Part shown: positions 1 through 6,275 of the stretch, piece by piece
How the letters are laid out: each line of letters opens with the position of its first letter
Position numbering within the stretch: position 1 is the first letter of the stretch
Assembly (NCBI GenBank): GCA_023390675.1
Contig: JAEWCK010000281.1
Coordinates: forward strand, 1-8,991
DNA: 8,991 bases
Reading direction: 5' to 3'
Source: Pseudomonadota bacterium
GTDB lineage: Bacteria > Pseudomonadota > Alphaproteobacteria > Sphingomonadales > Sphingomonadaceae
Made by a program: the position numbers and the translations under genes
The notes under the pieces: generated by a model
Seen by the model: the letters and a program-made list of their open reading frames with translations, nothing else
The model's database searches: none
What the model was told of the DNA's origin: nothing

Positions 1-1
1 G

Positions 2-184
2 CCCTGCCCGAGCGACGCCGCGATCGCCGCGACCTATGGCACCAGTTCGCTGGGGCGCGTGCGGCGGCTGCTCTCGTATATCGAGAGCCGCGAGCTGTTC
101 GTGACGCGGGTGGACCTGGCGGGGAAGCGCTCGATCACGATCCCGCGGCTGGGGTGGACGACGCAGCCGGCGGAAGCGGCGTAG
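2..184 (+). CDS. C-terminal fragment of a winged-helix-like protein (5' end outside window)
   Basis: An open frame enters from the left edge and ends at a TAG at 182-184, giving 60 residues with no start codon in the window. The fragment reads like a winged helix-turn-helix: a short helix (SDAAIAATYGTS), a longer basic recognition-like helix (SLGRVRRLLSYIES), then a two-strand wing (LFVTRVDLAGKRSITIPRL) and a short tail ending PAEAA. Sphingomonads commonly carry small uncharacterised regulators of this style, so a MarR-like or other DNA-binding role is a reasonable inference, but the N-terminal part needed to name a family is missing. It converges on the hydrolase gene. The 42-nt gap at 185-226 shows only a weak possible stem (CCCTC at 192-196 with GAGGG at 216-220) and no T-run, so no terminator is called. 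Confidence 0.6.
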   Translation, partial: PCPSDAAIAATYGTSSLGRVRRLLSYIESRELFVTRVDLAGKRSITIPRLGWTTQPAEAA

Positions 185-226
185 CTACTCGCCCTCCCTT
201 CCCACTCGGCTGCGTGAGGGTGGCCT

Positions 227-1132
227 TCAAAGCGCGCGCAGCCACGCCTCGACTGCATCCGGGTGCGTGATCGGAAGCATGTGGCCGCCCTCGATCAGCG
301 TGCAGGTCGCGCCCTTGATCTGCCGCGCGGTGTCGGTGCCGTGGAGCTCGGGGTCGAGCAAGGTGTCGCCATGGCCGTAGAGGATCGCGACCGGCAGCGC
401 GATCTCGCCGTAGCGCAGAGCCTGGGCCTGCATGGCGGGCGGCGCGGCGCGCATCTCGAAGGCGCCCTGCTCGAAGCTGGCCGGACGGATCGCGAGCACG
501 CCGCCGCCCTTCACGGCGAAATCGGCGGGAACCGGATCGGGGCGGAAGATCTCGACCGTCTTCGCCCGGCCGGTGCGCATCGCGATCGGCACGGCCAGGG
601 TCCAGGCGATCAGGCGGCGCAAAGCGGGCGGGACGACGAGGCCCTTGAGCGGCTCGGGCGGGCGCTCGATCGGCTGGGTATAGGGCGCGATCAATGCGAG
701 GCCGCGGACCTTGTCCGGATGCGCGAGCGCGAGCGCGAGGCTCACTGCGCCGCCCATCGAATGGCCGACGAGCAGCGGCTTCTCCAGCCCGAGCCGGTCG
801 ATCAGCGCGGCGATCGCATCGGCCTGCGCGGCGACGCCGAGGCGCGGGCCGCTCGAATAGCCCCAGCCCGGGCGGTCGACGAGGATGACGCGGTGGTCGC
901 TGGCCAGCCGTTTGGCGAGCGAATGGCTGAAGACGCGCAGCTGGCTGAGGATACCGTGGACCATCACCACCGGCGGACCTTCGCCGAGTTCCACGACGTG
1001 GAGCCGCGCGCCAAGGATTTCGACCAGCCTGCCATCGCGCGGCACGAGCCGCTCGACGCCGCGCGCGACATATCCCGACCACAGGGCGAGCGCCGCGACC
1101 AAGGCCGCCAGCGCCATCACTATCCAGATCAT
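227..1132 (-). CDS. Membrane-anchored alpha/beta hydrolase
   Basis: A 301-residue alpha/beta-hydrolase-fold protein. Residues 2-18 are a hydrophobic helix followed by basic residues, so it is probably a signal anchor tethering the enzyme to the inner membrane. The fold landmarks are in order: oxyanion-hole HG at 59-60 (VVMVHGI), DRPGWGYS at 86-93, and nucleophile Ser125 in GHSMGG. The catalytic acid is probably Asp256 (YGHGDTLLD) and the catalytic base His284 (EGGHMLP). The substrate cannot be told from sequence; esterase, lipase-like or C-C hydrolase activities are all possible. The start chosen is the ATG at 1130-1132 because AGGAGG (1137-1142) lies 4 nt upstream; a longer frame to 1192 adds an Arg-rich stretch and has no such support. 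Only 8 nt separate it from the ABC gene stop, and the Shine-Dalgarno overlaps that stop, so the two genes are probably cotranscribed and coupled. Confidence 0.88.
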   Translation of the reverse strand: MIWIVMALAALVAALALWSGYVARGVERLVPRDGRLVEILGARLHVVELGEGPPVVMVHGILSQLRVFSHSLAKRLASDHRVILVDRPGWGYSSGPRLGVAAQADAIAALIDRLGLEKPLLVGHSMGGAVSLALALAHPDKVRGLALIAPYTQPIERPPEPLKGLVVPPALRRLIAWTLAVPIAMRTGRAKTVEIFRPDPVPADFAVKGGGVLAIRPASFEQGAFEMRAAPPAMQAQALRYGEIALPVAILYGHGDTLLDPELHGTDTARQIKGATCTLIEGGHMLPITHPDAVEAWLRAL

Positions 1133-1140
1133 CGCCCCTC

Positions 1141-2967
1141 CTATTCGGCGGCGACTTCGCCGTCTTCGCGCTCCTGCGCCTGCCGCGCCCACATCTCGGC
1201 ATAGAGGCCGCGCTTGCGCAGGAGCTGGGCGTGAGTGCCCTGCTCGACGACGCGGCCGGCCTCGAGCACGACGATGCGATCGGCGTGGACGACGGTGGAG
1301 AGGCGGTGCGCGATGACGATCGTAGTGCGGCCGTGCTCGATCGCCTCCAATGTCGCCTGGATGTCGGCTTCGGTGCGGCTGTCGAGCGCCGACGTCGCTT
1401 CGTCGAGGATCAGGATCGGCGGGTTCTTGACGAGCGTGCGGGCGATCGCGACGCGCTGCTTCTCGCCGCCCGAGAGCTTGAGGCCGCGCTCGCCGACCCG
1501 CGTCTCGAAGCCTTGGGGGAGCGCCTGGATGAAGCCGGCGATCGCGGCGCCGCGCGCCGCGGCGGCGATCTCGTCGGCGCTCGCGCCTTCGCGGCCATAC
1601 GCGATGTTGTAGCCGATCGTGTCGTTGAACAGCACGGTGTCCTGCGGGACGATGCCGATCGCGCCTCTCAGCGAGGTCTGGGTCACGTCGCGGATGTCCT
1701 GCCCGTCGATCGTGATGCGGCCGCCGGTGACGTCGTAGAAGCGGTACATCAGCCGCGCGAGCGTCGACTTGCCCGCGCCCGAGGGACCGACCACCGCGAC
1801 GCTGCTGCCCGCGGGGATGTCGAGATCGATGCCCTTCAGGATCTCGCGGTCCGGATCGTAGCCGAAATGCACGTCCTCGAAGCGGATGTGGCCGGCGCCG
1901 ACCACGAGCGGTTTCGCGCCAGGCGCATCGACTACTTCAGCGTTGGTATCGATCAGGTCGAACATGGAGCCCATGTCGATCACGCCTTGGCGAATCGTGC
2001 GATAGACCCAGCCGAGCATGTCCAGCGGGCGGAAGAGCTGGCTGAGCAGCGTCGAGACGAGGACCACGTCGCCGGGCGTGAACTTGCGGTCCGCCCAGCC
2101 GAACACGACCAGCGCCATGCCTGCGCCGAGCATCAGGTTGGTGATGAAGGCCTGGCCGATATTGAGCCAGGCGAGCGAGTTTTCCGAGGTGGTCGCGGCC
2201 CTGGCATAGGCAGTCACGGCATTCTCGTAGCGCCGCGCCTCGCGCTCCTCGGCGTTGAAATATTTGACCGTCTCGAAGTTGAGCAGCGAATCGACGGCGT
2301 GCGCCACGGCGCCGGTGTCGAGATCGTTCATCTTCTCGCGCAGCTTCGAGCGCCAGTCGGTCACCCAGCGCGTGAAGGCGATGTAGATCACCACCATCGC
2401 GCAGGTGCCCGCGACCAGCCACATGCCATAGCGCGTGCCGAAGATGCCGATGACGAGCGCGAGCTCGAGGATCGTCGGCGCGATGTTGAAGAGGAGGAAA
2501 TAGAGCATCGTGTCGATGCTCTTGGTGCCGCGCTCGACCACCTTGGTGATCGCGCCGGTGCGGCGCTCCAGATGGAAGCGCAGCGAGAGCTGGTGCAAGT
2601 GGCGGAACACGTCGGAGGCGAGGCGGCGAGTCGCATCCGGCCCGACGCGCTCGAACACCGCGTGCCTCAGATTGGCGACGACGACGGTGCCGAGCCGGGC
2701 GGCGGCGTACCCCGTCACCAAAGCGGCGACCAGCCAGACCGCGTCGCGCGAGCCCGAAGCCATGCGGTCGATCGCGCCCTGGAGCGCGAAGGGCGCGCCA
2801 TACACCTGGACGAGCTTGGAGAGGACGACGAGGAGCAGCGCGATCACGATGCGCGTGCGCAGCCCCGGCGCATGTTTGGGCCAGAGATAGGGGAGAAAGC
2901 GCTTGAGCGTGCCGAACAGCGGGCGTTCGGCGGTGGTCGCGGTGGGATCGGAGGCCATCGCGTTCAA
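1141..2967 (-). CDS. Atm1/HMT-type ABC half-transporter (fused membrane and ATPase domains)
   Basis: A 608-residue exporter-type ABC half-transporter, expected to act as a homodimer in the inner membrane. Six membrane spans lie near residues 39-57, 76-98, 153-175, 181-198, 267-291 and 299-321, with the Atm1-like stretch NFETVKYFNAEE near 230-241. The nucleotide-binding domain is intact: Walker A GPSGAGKST (394-402), Q-loop Gln442, signature LSGGE (498-502), Walker B ILILDE (518-523), D-loop SALD (526-529) and switch His554. The closest well-known homologue type is bacterial Atm1, as in Novosphingobium aromaticivorans, which exports glutathione derivatives and contributes to heavy-metal tolerance; a similar substrate here is inference. 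Start: a TTG at 2965-2967 has AGGAG (2975-2979) exactly 7 nt upstream, whereas the ATG at 2956-2958 would be 16 nt from it. The ATG version (605 aa) remains possible. It is followed after 8 nt by the hydrolase gene. Confidence 0.93.
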   Translation of the reverse strand: MNAMASDPTATTAERPLFGTLKRFLPYLWPKHAPGLRTRIVIALLLVVLSKLVQVYGAPFALQGAIDRMASGSRDAVWLVAALVTGYAAARLGTVVVANLRHAVFERVGPDATRRLASDVFRHLHQLSLRFHLERRTGAITKVVERGTKSIDTMLYFLLFNIAPTILELALVIGIFGTRYGMWLVAGTCAMVVIYIAFTRWVTDWRSKLREKMNDLDTGAVAHAVDSLLNFETVKYFNAEEREARRYENAVTAYARAATTSENSLAWLNIGQAFITNLMLGAGMALVVFGWADRKFTPGDVVLVSTLLSQLFRPLDMLGWVYRTIRQGVIDMGSMFDLIDTNAEVVDAPGAKPLVVGAGHIRFEDVHFGYDPDREILKGIDLDIPAGSSVAVVGPSGAGKSTLARLMYRFYDVTGGRITIDGQDIRDVTQTSLRGAIGIVPQDTVLFNDTIGYNIAYGREGASADEIAAAARGAAIAGFIQALPQGFETRVGERGLKLSGGEKQRVAIARTLVKNPPILILDEATSALDSRTEADIQATLEAIEHGRTTIVIAHRLSTVVHADRIVVLEAGRVVEQGTHAQLLRKRGLYAEMWARQAQEREDGEVAAE

Positions 2968-3038
2968 ATTGGGACTCCTGCCGCGCCGATGCAACGCTTG
3001 GCCGCGCCGTCCGTTGTTAACTTTTGAAGGGACGCGCG
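2968..3038. promoter_or_regulatory. Divergent intergenic region between the ABC gene and the four-Cys protein
   Basis: This 71-bp spacer separates two divergent starts, so it should hold promoters for both directions. It carries AGGAG for the ABC gene (minus strand, 2975-2979) and GAAGGGA (3026-3032) six bases before the plus-strand ATG. A locally AT-rich patch (TTGTTAACTTTTGA, 3014-3027, including the palindrome GTTAAC at 3016-3021) is the best candidate for a -10 region or operator. I could not assign a convincing -35/-10 pair on either strand. Confidence 0.4.
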
Positions 3039-3272
3039 ATGGATCAGGTCTTGTACGTGCTGGCGATCATGGGCTGCGGCGAGGATGGCGGGGTTTGCCA
3101 GCAGGCGCGGCTCGAGCCGGTGCGCTACACTAGCTACGCCGCGTGCCGGGAAGCGATGGCAGGAGCGCTCCAACGCAGCACCGATCTCGATTTCCCCGTG
3201 ATCCAGGGTGCGTGCCGCCGCCAGAGCGTCCAGATGGCCGCGAACACCGCAGGTGCGGCCGGCGCACGCTAG
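3039..3272 (+). CDS. Small four-cysteine protein of unknown function
   Basis: A 77-residue protein that I cannot assign to a named family. It opens with a short hydrophobic stretch (VLYVLAIMGCG, residues 4-14), too short and too lacking in basic residues to be a clear signal peptide. Four cysteines at 13, 20, 36 and 59 could form two disulfides or a metal site. The tail (from about 65) is Ala/Gly-rich and low in complexity. The ATG at 3039 is preferred because GAAGGGA sits 6 nt upstream; a TTG at 3024 in the same frame is an unlikely alternative. That the gene is real is supported by this ribosome site, by its fit between two well-defined neighbours, and by its end falling exactly on the crtB stop. 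It diverges from the ABC gene and converges on crtB, with both stop codons formed from the palindrome CTAG at 3269-3272. Confidence 0.72.
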   Translation: MDQVLYVLAIMGCGEDGGVCQQARLEPVRYTSYAACREAMAGALQRSTDLDFPVIQGACRRQSVQMAANTAGAAGAR

Positions 3273-4222
3273 GCGCCGCGCGAACGCGTCCAGAGATCCG
3301 CCGGGCGCGGACTGGCCTCCCCCTCGCGGCGCTTCCAGGCAGCACCGAACGCGCGGGTGATCGCAGCGAGCTTTTCCCAGGGCGAAGTTGTGACACGGTG
3401 ATCCCAGGCCTGCTCGCCGCGTTCGGCCACCTTGCGAGCGACCGCGCCATAGATGTCTTTCGCCGCGAGCACCGCCCAGGCCGAGCGGAAGCCGAGCGCG
3501 CGCGCGCCTTCGCCGCCGCTGGCGGCATATTCCTCCGCGCGATCGGCGAGCCGGCGCGCGAGCACTGCGAGGCGCGGGCGAAAGGGCGGCTTCATGTGCT
3601 CGCCCGGAGGCATGTCCATCTCGACCAGCCAGTCGACGGGCAGATAGCAGCGGCCGATCCGGTCATCGGCCTCCACGTCGCGCGCGATATTGGCGAGCTG
3701 GAGCGCGATGCCGAGATCGCAGGCGCGGTCGAGCGTCGCCTCGTCATCGGGCTTCACGCCCATCACCACTGCCATCAGGCAGCCGACTGCGCCGGCGACG
3801 TGATAGCAATAACGATAGAGGTCCGCCTCGTGCCGTGGCCGCCAGTCCTCGGCATCGAGCGCGAAGCCCTGCACCACGTCCCAGACCAGCGCGTGCGGCA
3901 GCGCAGCTTCGGCCGCGACGATGCGGAGCGCATCGAACGCGGGATCGCCGACCCATTCGCCGGCGAGCGCCGCCGCGGTGCGCACCCGAATCGCTTCCAG
4001 TCGCTCGGCCGGATCGGCGACTGCTTCGCCATTATGCCCGTCCTCCTGGCCATCGGCGATATCGTCGCAGGCGCGGCACCATGCGTAAAGCAGCCAGGAG
4101 TGCTCGCGTATCCGTGGCCCGAAAAGCCGGCTCGCCGCGGCGAAGCTCCGCGATCCGCGCGCGATCGATTCCTGCGCGGTCGCGACGATCGCGGCGCGCG
4201 ACGGAACCGCGCTATGGCTCAC
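3269..4222 (-). CDS. crtB: Phytoene synthase
   Basis: A 317-residue squalene/phytoene synthase-family enzyme that condenses two geranylgeranyl diphosphates head to head into phytoene, the first committed carotenoid step. Both Mg-diphosphate-binding motifs are present: DDIAD at 53-57 (in YAWCRACDDIADGQ) and NIARDVEADD at 178-187, followed by RIGRCYLP. The YRYCYHVAGAVG helix typical of the family is at 136-147. Length is normal. The start is the GTG at 4220-4222, whose GTGA overlaps the TGA of the upstream LOG-family gene. A weak GAGG lies 11 nt upstream, so translation is probably coupled to the LOG gene. The same frame stays open further upstream through the LOG gene, but that extension is Arg/Ala-rich non-homologous sequence and is not part of the protein. 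The stop overlaps the stop of the convergent small gene. Confidence 0.96.
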   Translation of the reverse strand: MSHSAVPSRAAIVATAQESIARGSRSFAAASRLFGPRIREHSWLLYAWCRACDDIADGQEDGHNGEAVADPAERLEAIRVRTAAALAGEWVGDPAFDALRIVAAEAALPHALVWDVVQGFALDAEDWRPRHEADLYRYCYHVAGAVGCLMAVVMGVKPDDEATLDRACDLGIALQLANIARDVEADDRIGRCYLPVDWLVEMDMPPGEHMKPPFRPRLAVLARRLADRAEEYAASGGEGARALGFRSAWAVLAAKDIYGAVARKVAERGEQAWDHRVTTSPWEKLAAITRAFGAAWKRREGEASPRPADLWTRSRGA

Positions 4223-4800
4223 AGATCGTCGCGCCTCATCTGGATGATCGGGACGATCGGCGACCAGGCCGCCATCTGCTCGAGCAGCACATCGAGCGCG
4301 TCGGCGACGAGGAGCATCGGCTGGTGCTGGGGACGGACGAAGCCGACGCGGCCCATATGCTCCCAGAATTCGACGAGCTTGTCGTAATAGCCGGCGATAT
4401 TGAGCAGCCCGACCGGATCGGCGTGATAGCCGAGCTGGGCCCAGCTCAGCGCTTCCCACAATTCGTCCATCGTGCCGGTGCCGCCGGGCAGGTTGACGAA
4501 GCCGTCGGCCAATTCGGTGAAGCGCGCCTTGCGCTCGTGCATCGTCTCGACGACGTGGAGCTCGGTGAGGCCGCGATGCGCGACTTCGGCGTTGACCAAA
4601 GCCTGGGGGATGATCCCGATCACTTCGCCTCCGGCCTCGAGCGCGGAGTCCGCGACCGCGCCCATCAGCCCGAGCTTGCCGCCACCATAGACCACGCCGA
4701 TCCCGCGCTCGGCAAGCGTGCGCCCGACTTCGCGCGCGGCTTCGATATAGACCGGGTCGGCTGGGGTGGCCGAACCGCAATAGACCGCGAGGCGCTTCAC
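4219..4800 (-). CDS. LOG family (TIGR00730-type) Rossmann-fold nucleotide phosphoribohydrolase
   Basis: A 193-residue LOG-family protein, often mis-annotated in the past as lysine decarboxylase. Landmarks are the glycine-rich YGGGKLGLMG (38-47), the family MHERKA (87-92) and the catalytic/phosphoribosyl-binding PGGTGTMDE (105-113). Characterised members hydrolyse N6-modified AMP (cytokinin nucleotides) or simple nucleotide 5'-monophosphates to base plus ribose 5-phosphate; which applies here cannot be read from sequence. The start is the GTG at 4798-4800 with GGGAG (4808-4812) 7 nt upstream. Its GTGA overlaps the crtI stop, and its own stop overlaps the crtB start, so it lies inside the carotenoid operon and is probably made with CrtI and CrtB. 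None of the known carotenoid steps requires this chemistry, which makes its location the odd point of the operon. Confidence 0.92.
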   Translation of the reverse strand: MKRLAVYCGSATPADPVYIEAAREVGRTLAERGIGVVYGGGKLGLMGAVADSALEAGGEVIGIIPQALVNAEVAHRGLTELHVVETMHERKARFTELADGFVNLPGGTGTMDELWEALSWAQLGYHADPVGLLNIAGYYDKLVEFWEHMGRVGFVRPQHQPMLLVADALDVLLEQMAAWSPIVPIIQMRRDDL

Positions 4801-6275
4801 TTGCCATCTCCCAGCATCAGCCCGGCGGTCGCCCTGGCGCTCGCCACCACGCCGGGGATTCCGGCGCCGGGATGCGTGCCCGCGCCGACGAAATAGAGGT
4901 TCGAAATCGCGTCGTCGCGATTGTGGGTGCGGAACCATGCGCTCTGGGTGAGCACCGGCTCGAGGCTGAAGGCCGAGCCGAGATGCGCATTCAGGTCCTT
5001 GGCGAAATCGGGGGGCGCATAGGAGAATTTGGTCACGATACGGTCCTTGAGATCGGGGATCAGGCGGCGCTGGACTTCGGCGAGGATGCGCGCCTCGAGG
5101 ATCGGCCCCACCTCGCTCCAGTTGGCGGGGAACTTGCCGAGATGCGGCACCGGCGCAAGCGCATAGAAGGTCGAATGGCCTTCCGGCGCCACGCCAGGAT
5201 CGGTCGCGCTCGGATGATGGAGGTAGAGCGAGAAATCCTCGGGCAGCACGCCGTGATCGTAGATGTCGCGCAGCAGCCCCTGATAGCGCGGGCCGAACAT
5301 GATCGAATGGTGCGGAATTTCCGGAAAGCTGCCGCGCACGCCGAAATGGACAAGGAACAGCGAGGGCGAGAAGCGCTTCTGCTGGAGCTGCGACGCGGTG
5401 CGCTGCGCGCTGCGCGAGCCCTTGAGCAAGTCGCGATAGCTATGGATCACGTCGGCGTTGCACGCGATCGCATCGGCCTCGAGCTGGAAGCCGCTGTGGG
5501 TGGTGAGCCCGGTTACCCGATCACCGAGCGTGTGGATCTGCGCGACCGGGTCGCCCAGCCGCACGACGCCGCCCAGCCTCTCGAAATGACGGACCATGCC
5601 CGCGGCGAGCCGATTGGTGCCGCCCATCGCCCACCACACGCCGCCGTCGCGCTCGAGCTTGTGGATCAGCGCGTAGATCGCGCTCGTGGTCAGCGGATTG
5701 CCGCCGACGAGGAGCGTGTGGAAGCTGAGCGCCTGGCGTAATTTCTCGTTCTTCACGTATGTGGAGACGATGGAATAGACCGAGCGCCAGGCCCGTTGCC
5801 GGATCAGCGCGGGCGCGGCGCGGAGCATCGTGCGGAAATCGAGGAACGGGACCGCGCCGAGCTTGACATAGCCTTCGCGGTAGACGGCTTCGGAATAGCC
5901 GAGGAAGCGGCGGTACCCGGCGACGTCGTCGGGCGCCAGGCGCGCGATCTCGGCGCCCAGTTGCGCATCGTCGTTCGAATAGTCGAAGCGCGTCCCGTCG
6001 GGCCAGGACAGGCGATAGAAAGGCGAGACGGGGACGAGGTTAACGTCCTCGGAGATGTCGTGCCCCGAGAGCCGCCACAGCTCGGCGAGCGCCTGCGGGT
6101 CGGTGATCACGGTGGGGCCGGCGTCGAAGACGAAGCCGCCCTGCTCCCAGAAATAGCCGCGCCCGCCGGGCTTGTCGCGCGCCTCGACCAGAATCGTGTC
6201 GACCCCCGCCGACTGGAGCCGGATCGCGAGCGCAAGCCCGCCATAGCCCGCGCCGATGATTGCCGCGCGCTTCAT
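4797..6275 (-). CDS. crtI: Phytoene desaturase
   Basis: A 492-residue bacterial-type phytoene desaturase, a membrane-associated FAD-dependent enzyme that introduces double bonds into phytoene. With crtY downstream in the pathway, the expected product is lycopene (four desaturations), which is inference from context. The N-terminal dinucleotide-binding motif GAGYGGLALAIRL is at 8-20, followed by EARDKPGGRG (31-40) and GPTVITDP (53-60). The C-terminal signature of bacterial carotenoid desaturases, NLYFVGAGTHPGAGIPGV, is at 459-476. Length is typical. The ATG at 6273-6275 overlaps the crtY stop as ATGA; no strong Shine-Dalgarno is visible, consistent with coupling to crtY. The frame remains open back to 7415 across crtY, but that extension is an alternate-frame reading of crtY and is excluded. 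Confidence 0.97.
   Translation of the reverse strand: MKRAAIIGAGYGGLALAIRLQSAGVDTILVEARDKPGGRGYFWEQGGFVFDAGPTVITDPQALAELWRLSGHDISEDVNLVPVSPFYRLSWPDGTRFDYSNDDAQLGAEIARLAPDDVAGYRRFLGYSEAVYREGYVKLGAVPFLDFRTMLRAAPALIRQRAWRSVYSIVSTYVKNEKLRQALSFHTLLVGGNPLTTSAIYALIHKLERDGGVWWAMGGTNRLAAGMVRHFERLGGVVRLGDPVAQIHTLGDRVTGLTTHSGFQLEADAIACNADVIHSYRDLLKGSRSAQRTASQLQQKRFSPSLFLVHFGVRGSFPEIPHHSIMFGPRYQGLLRDIYDHGVLPEDFSLYLHHPSATDPGVAPEGHSTFYALAPVPHLGKFPANWSEVGPILEARILAEVQRRLIPDLKDRIVTKFSYAPPDFAKDLNAHLGSAFSLEPVLTQSAWFRTHNRDDAISNLYFVGAGTHPGAGIPGVVASARATAGLMLGDGK

Noticed and set aside
185..226. A possible bidirectional terminator between the winged-helix fragment and the hydrolase gene.
   Set aside because: Only a weak 5-bp stem with a 19-nt loop and no T-tract; GTAGCTAC at 181-188 is palindromic but lies on the stop codon without other terminator features.
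263..1204. A 313-codon plus-strand frame opposite the alpha/beta hydrolase.
   Set aside because: Antisense shadow with no recognisable domain; the minus strand encodes a hydrolase with a full catalytic triad and strong ribosome site.
1231..3027. A 598-codon plus-strand open frame antisense to the ABC transporter.
   Set aside because: It mirrors the ABC gene, has a composition full of Arg, Asp, Ala and His typical of antisense frames in GC-rich DNA, shows no domain, and the opposite strand has an intact, motif-complete transporter.
4219..4800. Reading the LOG gene as a lysine decarboxylase.
   Set aside because: PGGTGTMDE and MHERKA are LOG-family phosphoribohydrolase motifs. There is no PLP-binding decarboxylase signature, and the lysine decarboxylase label is a known legacy misannotation.
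3269..4807. A 512-codon frame suggesting an N-terminal extension of CrtB.
   Set aside because: The extra part is a shadow of the LOG-family gene; CrtB-like sequence starts at the GTG at 4222 overlapping the LOG stop.
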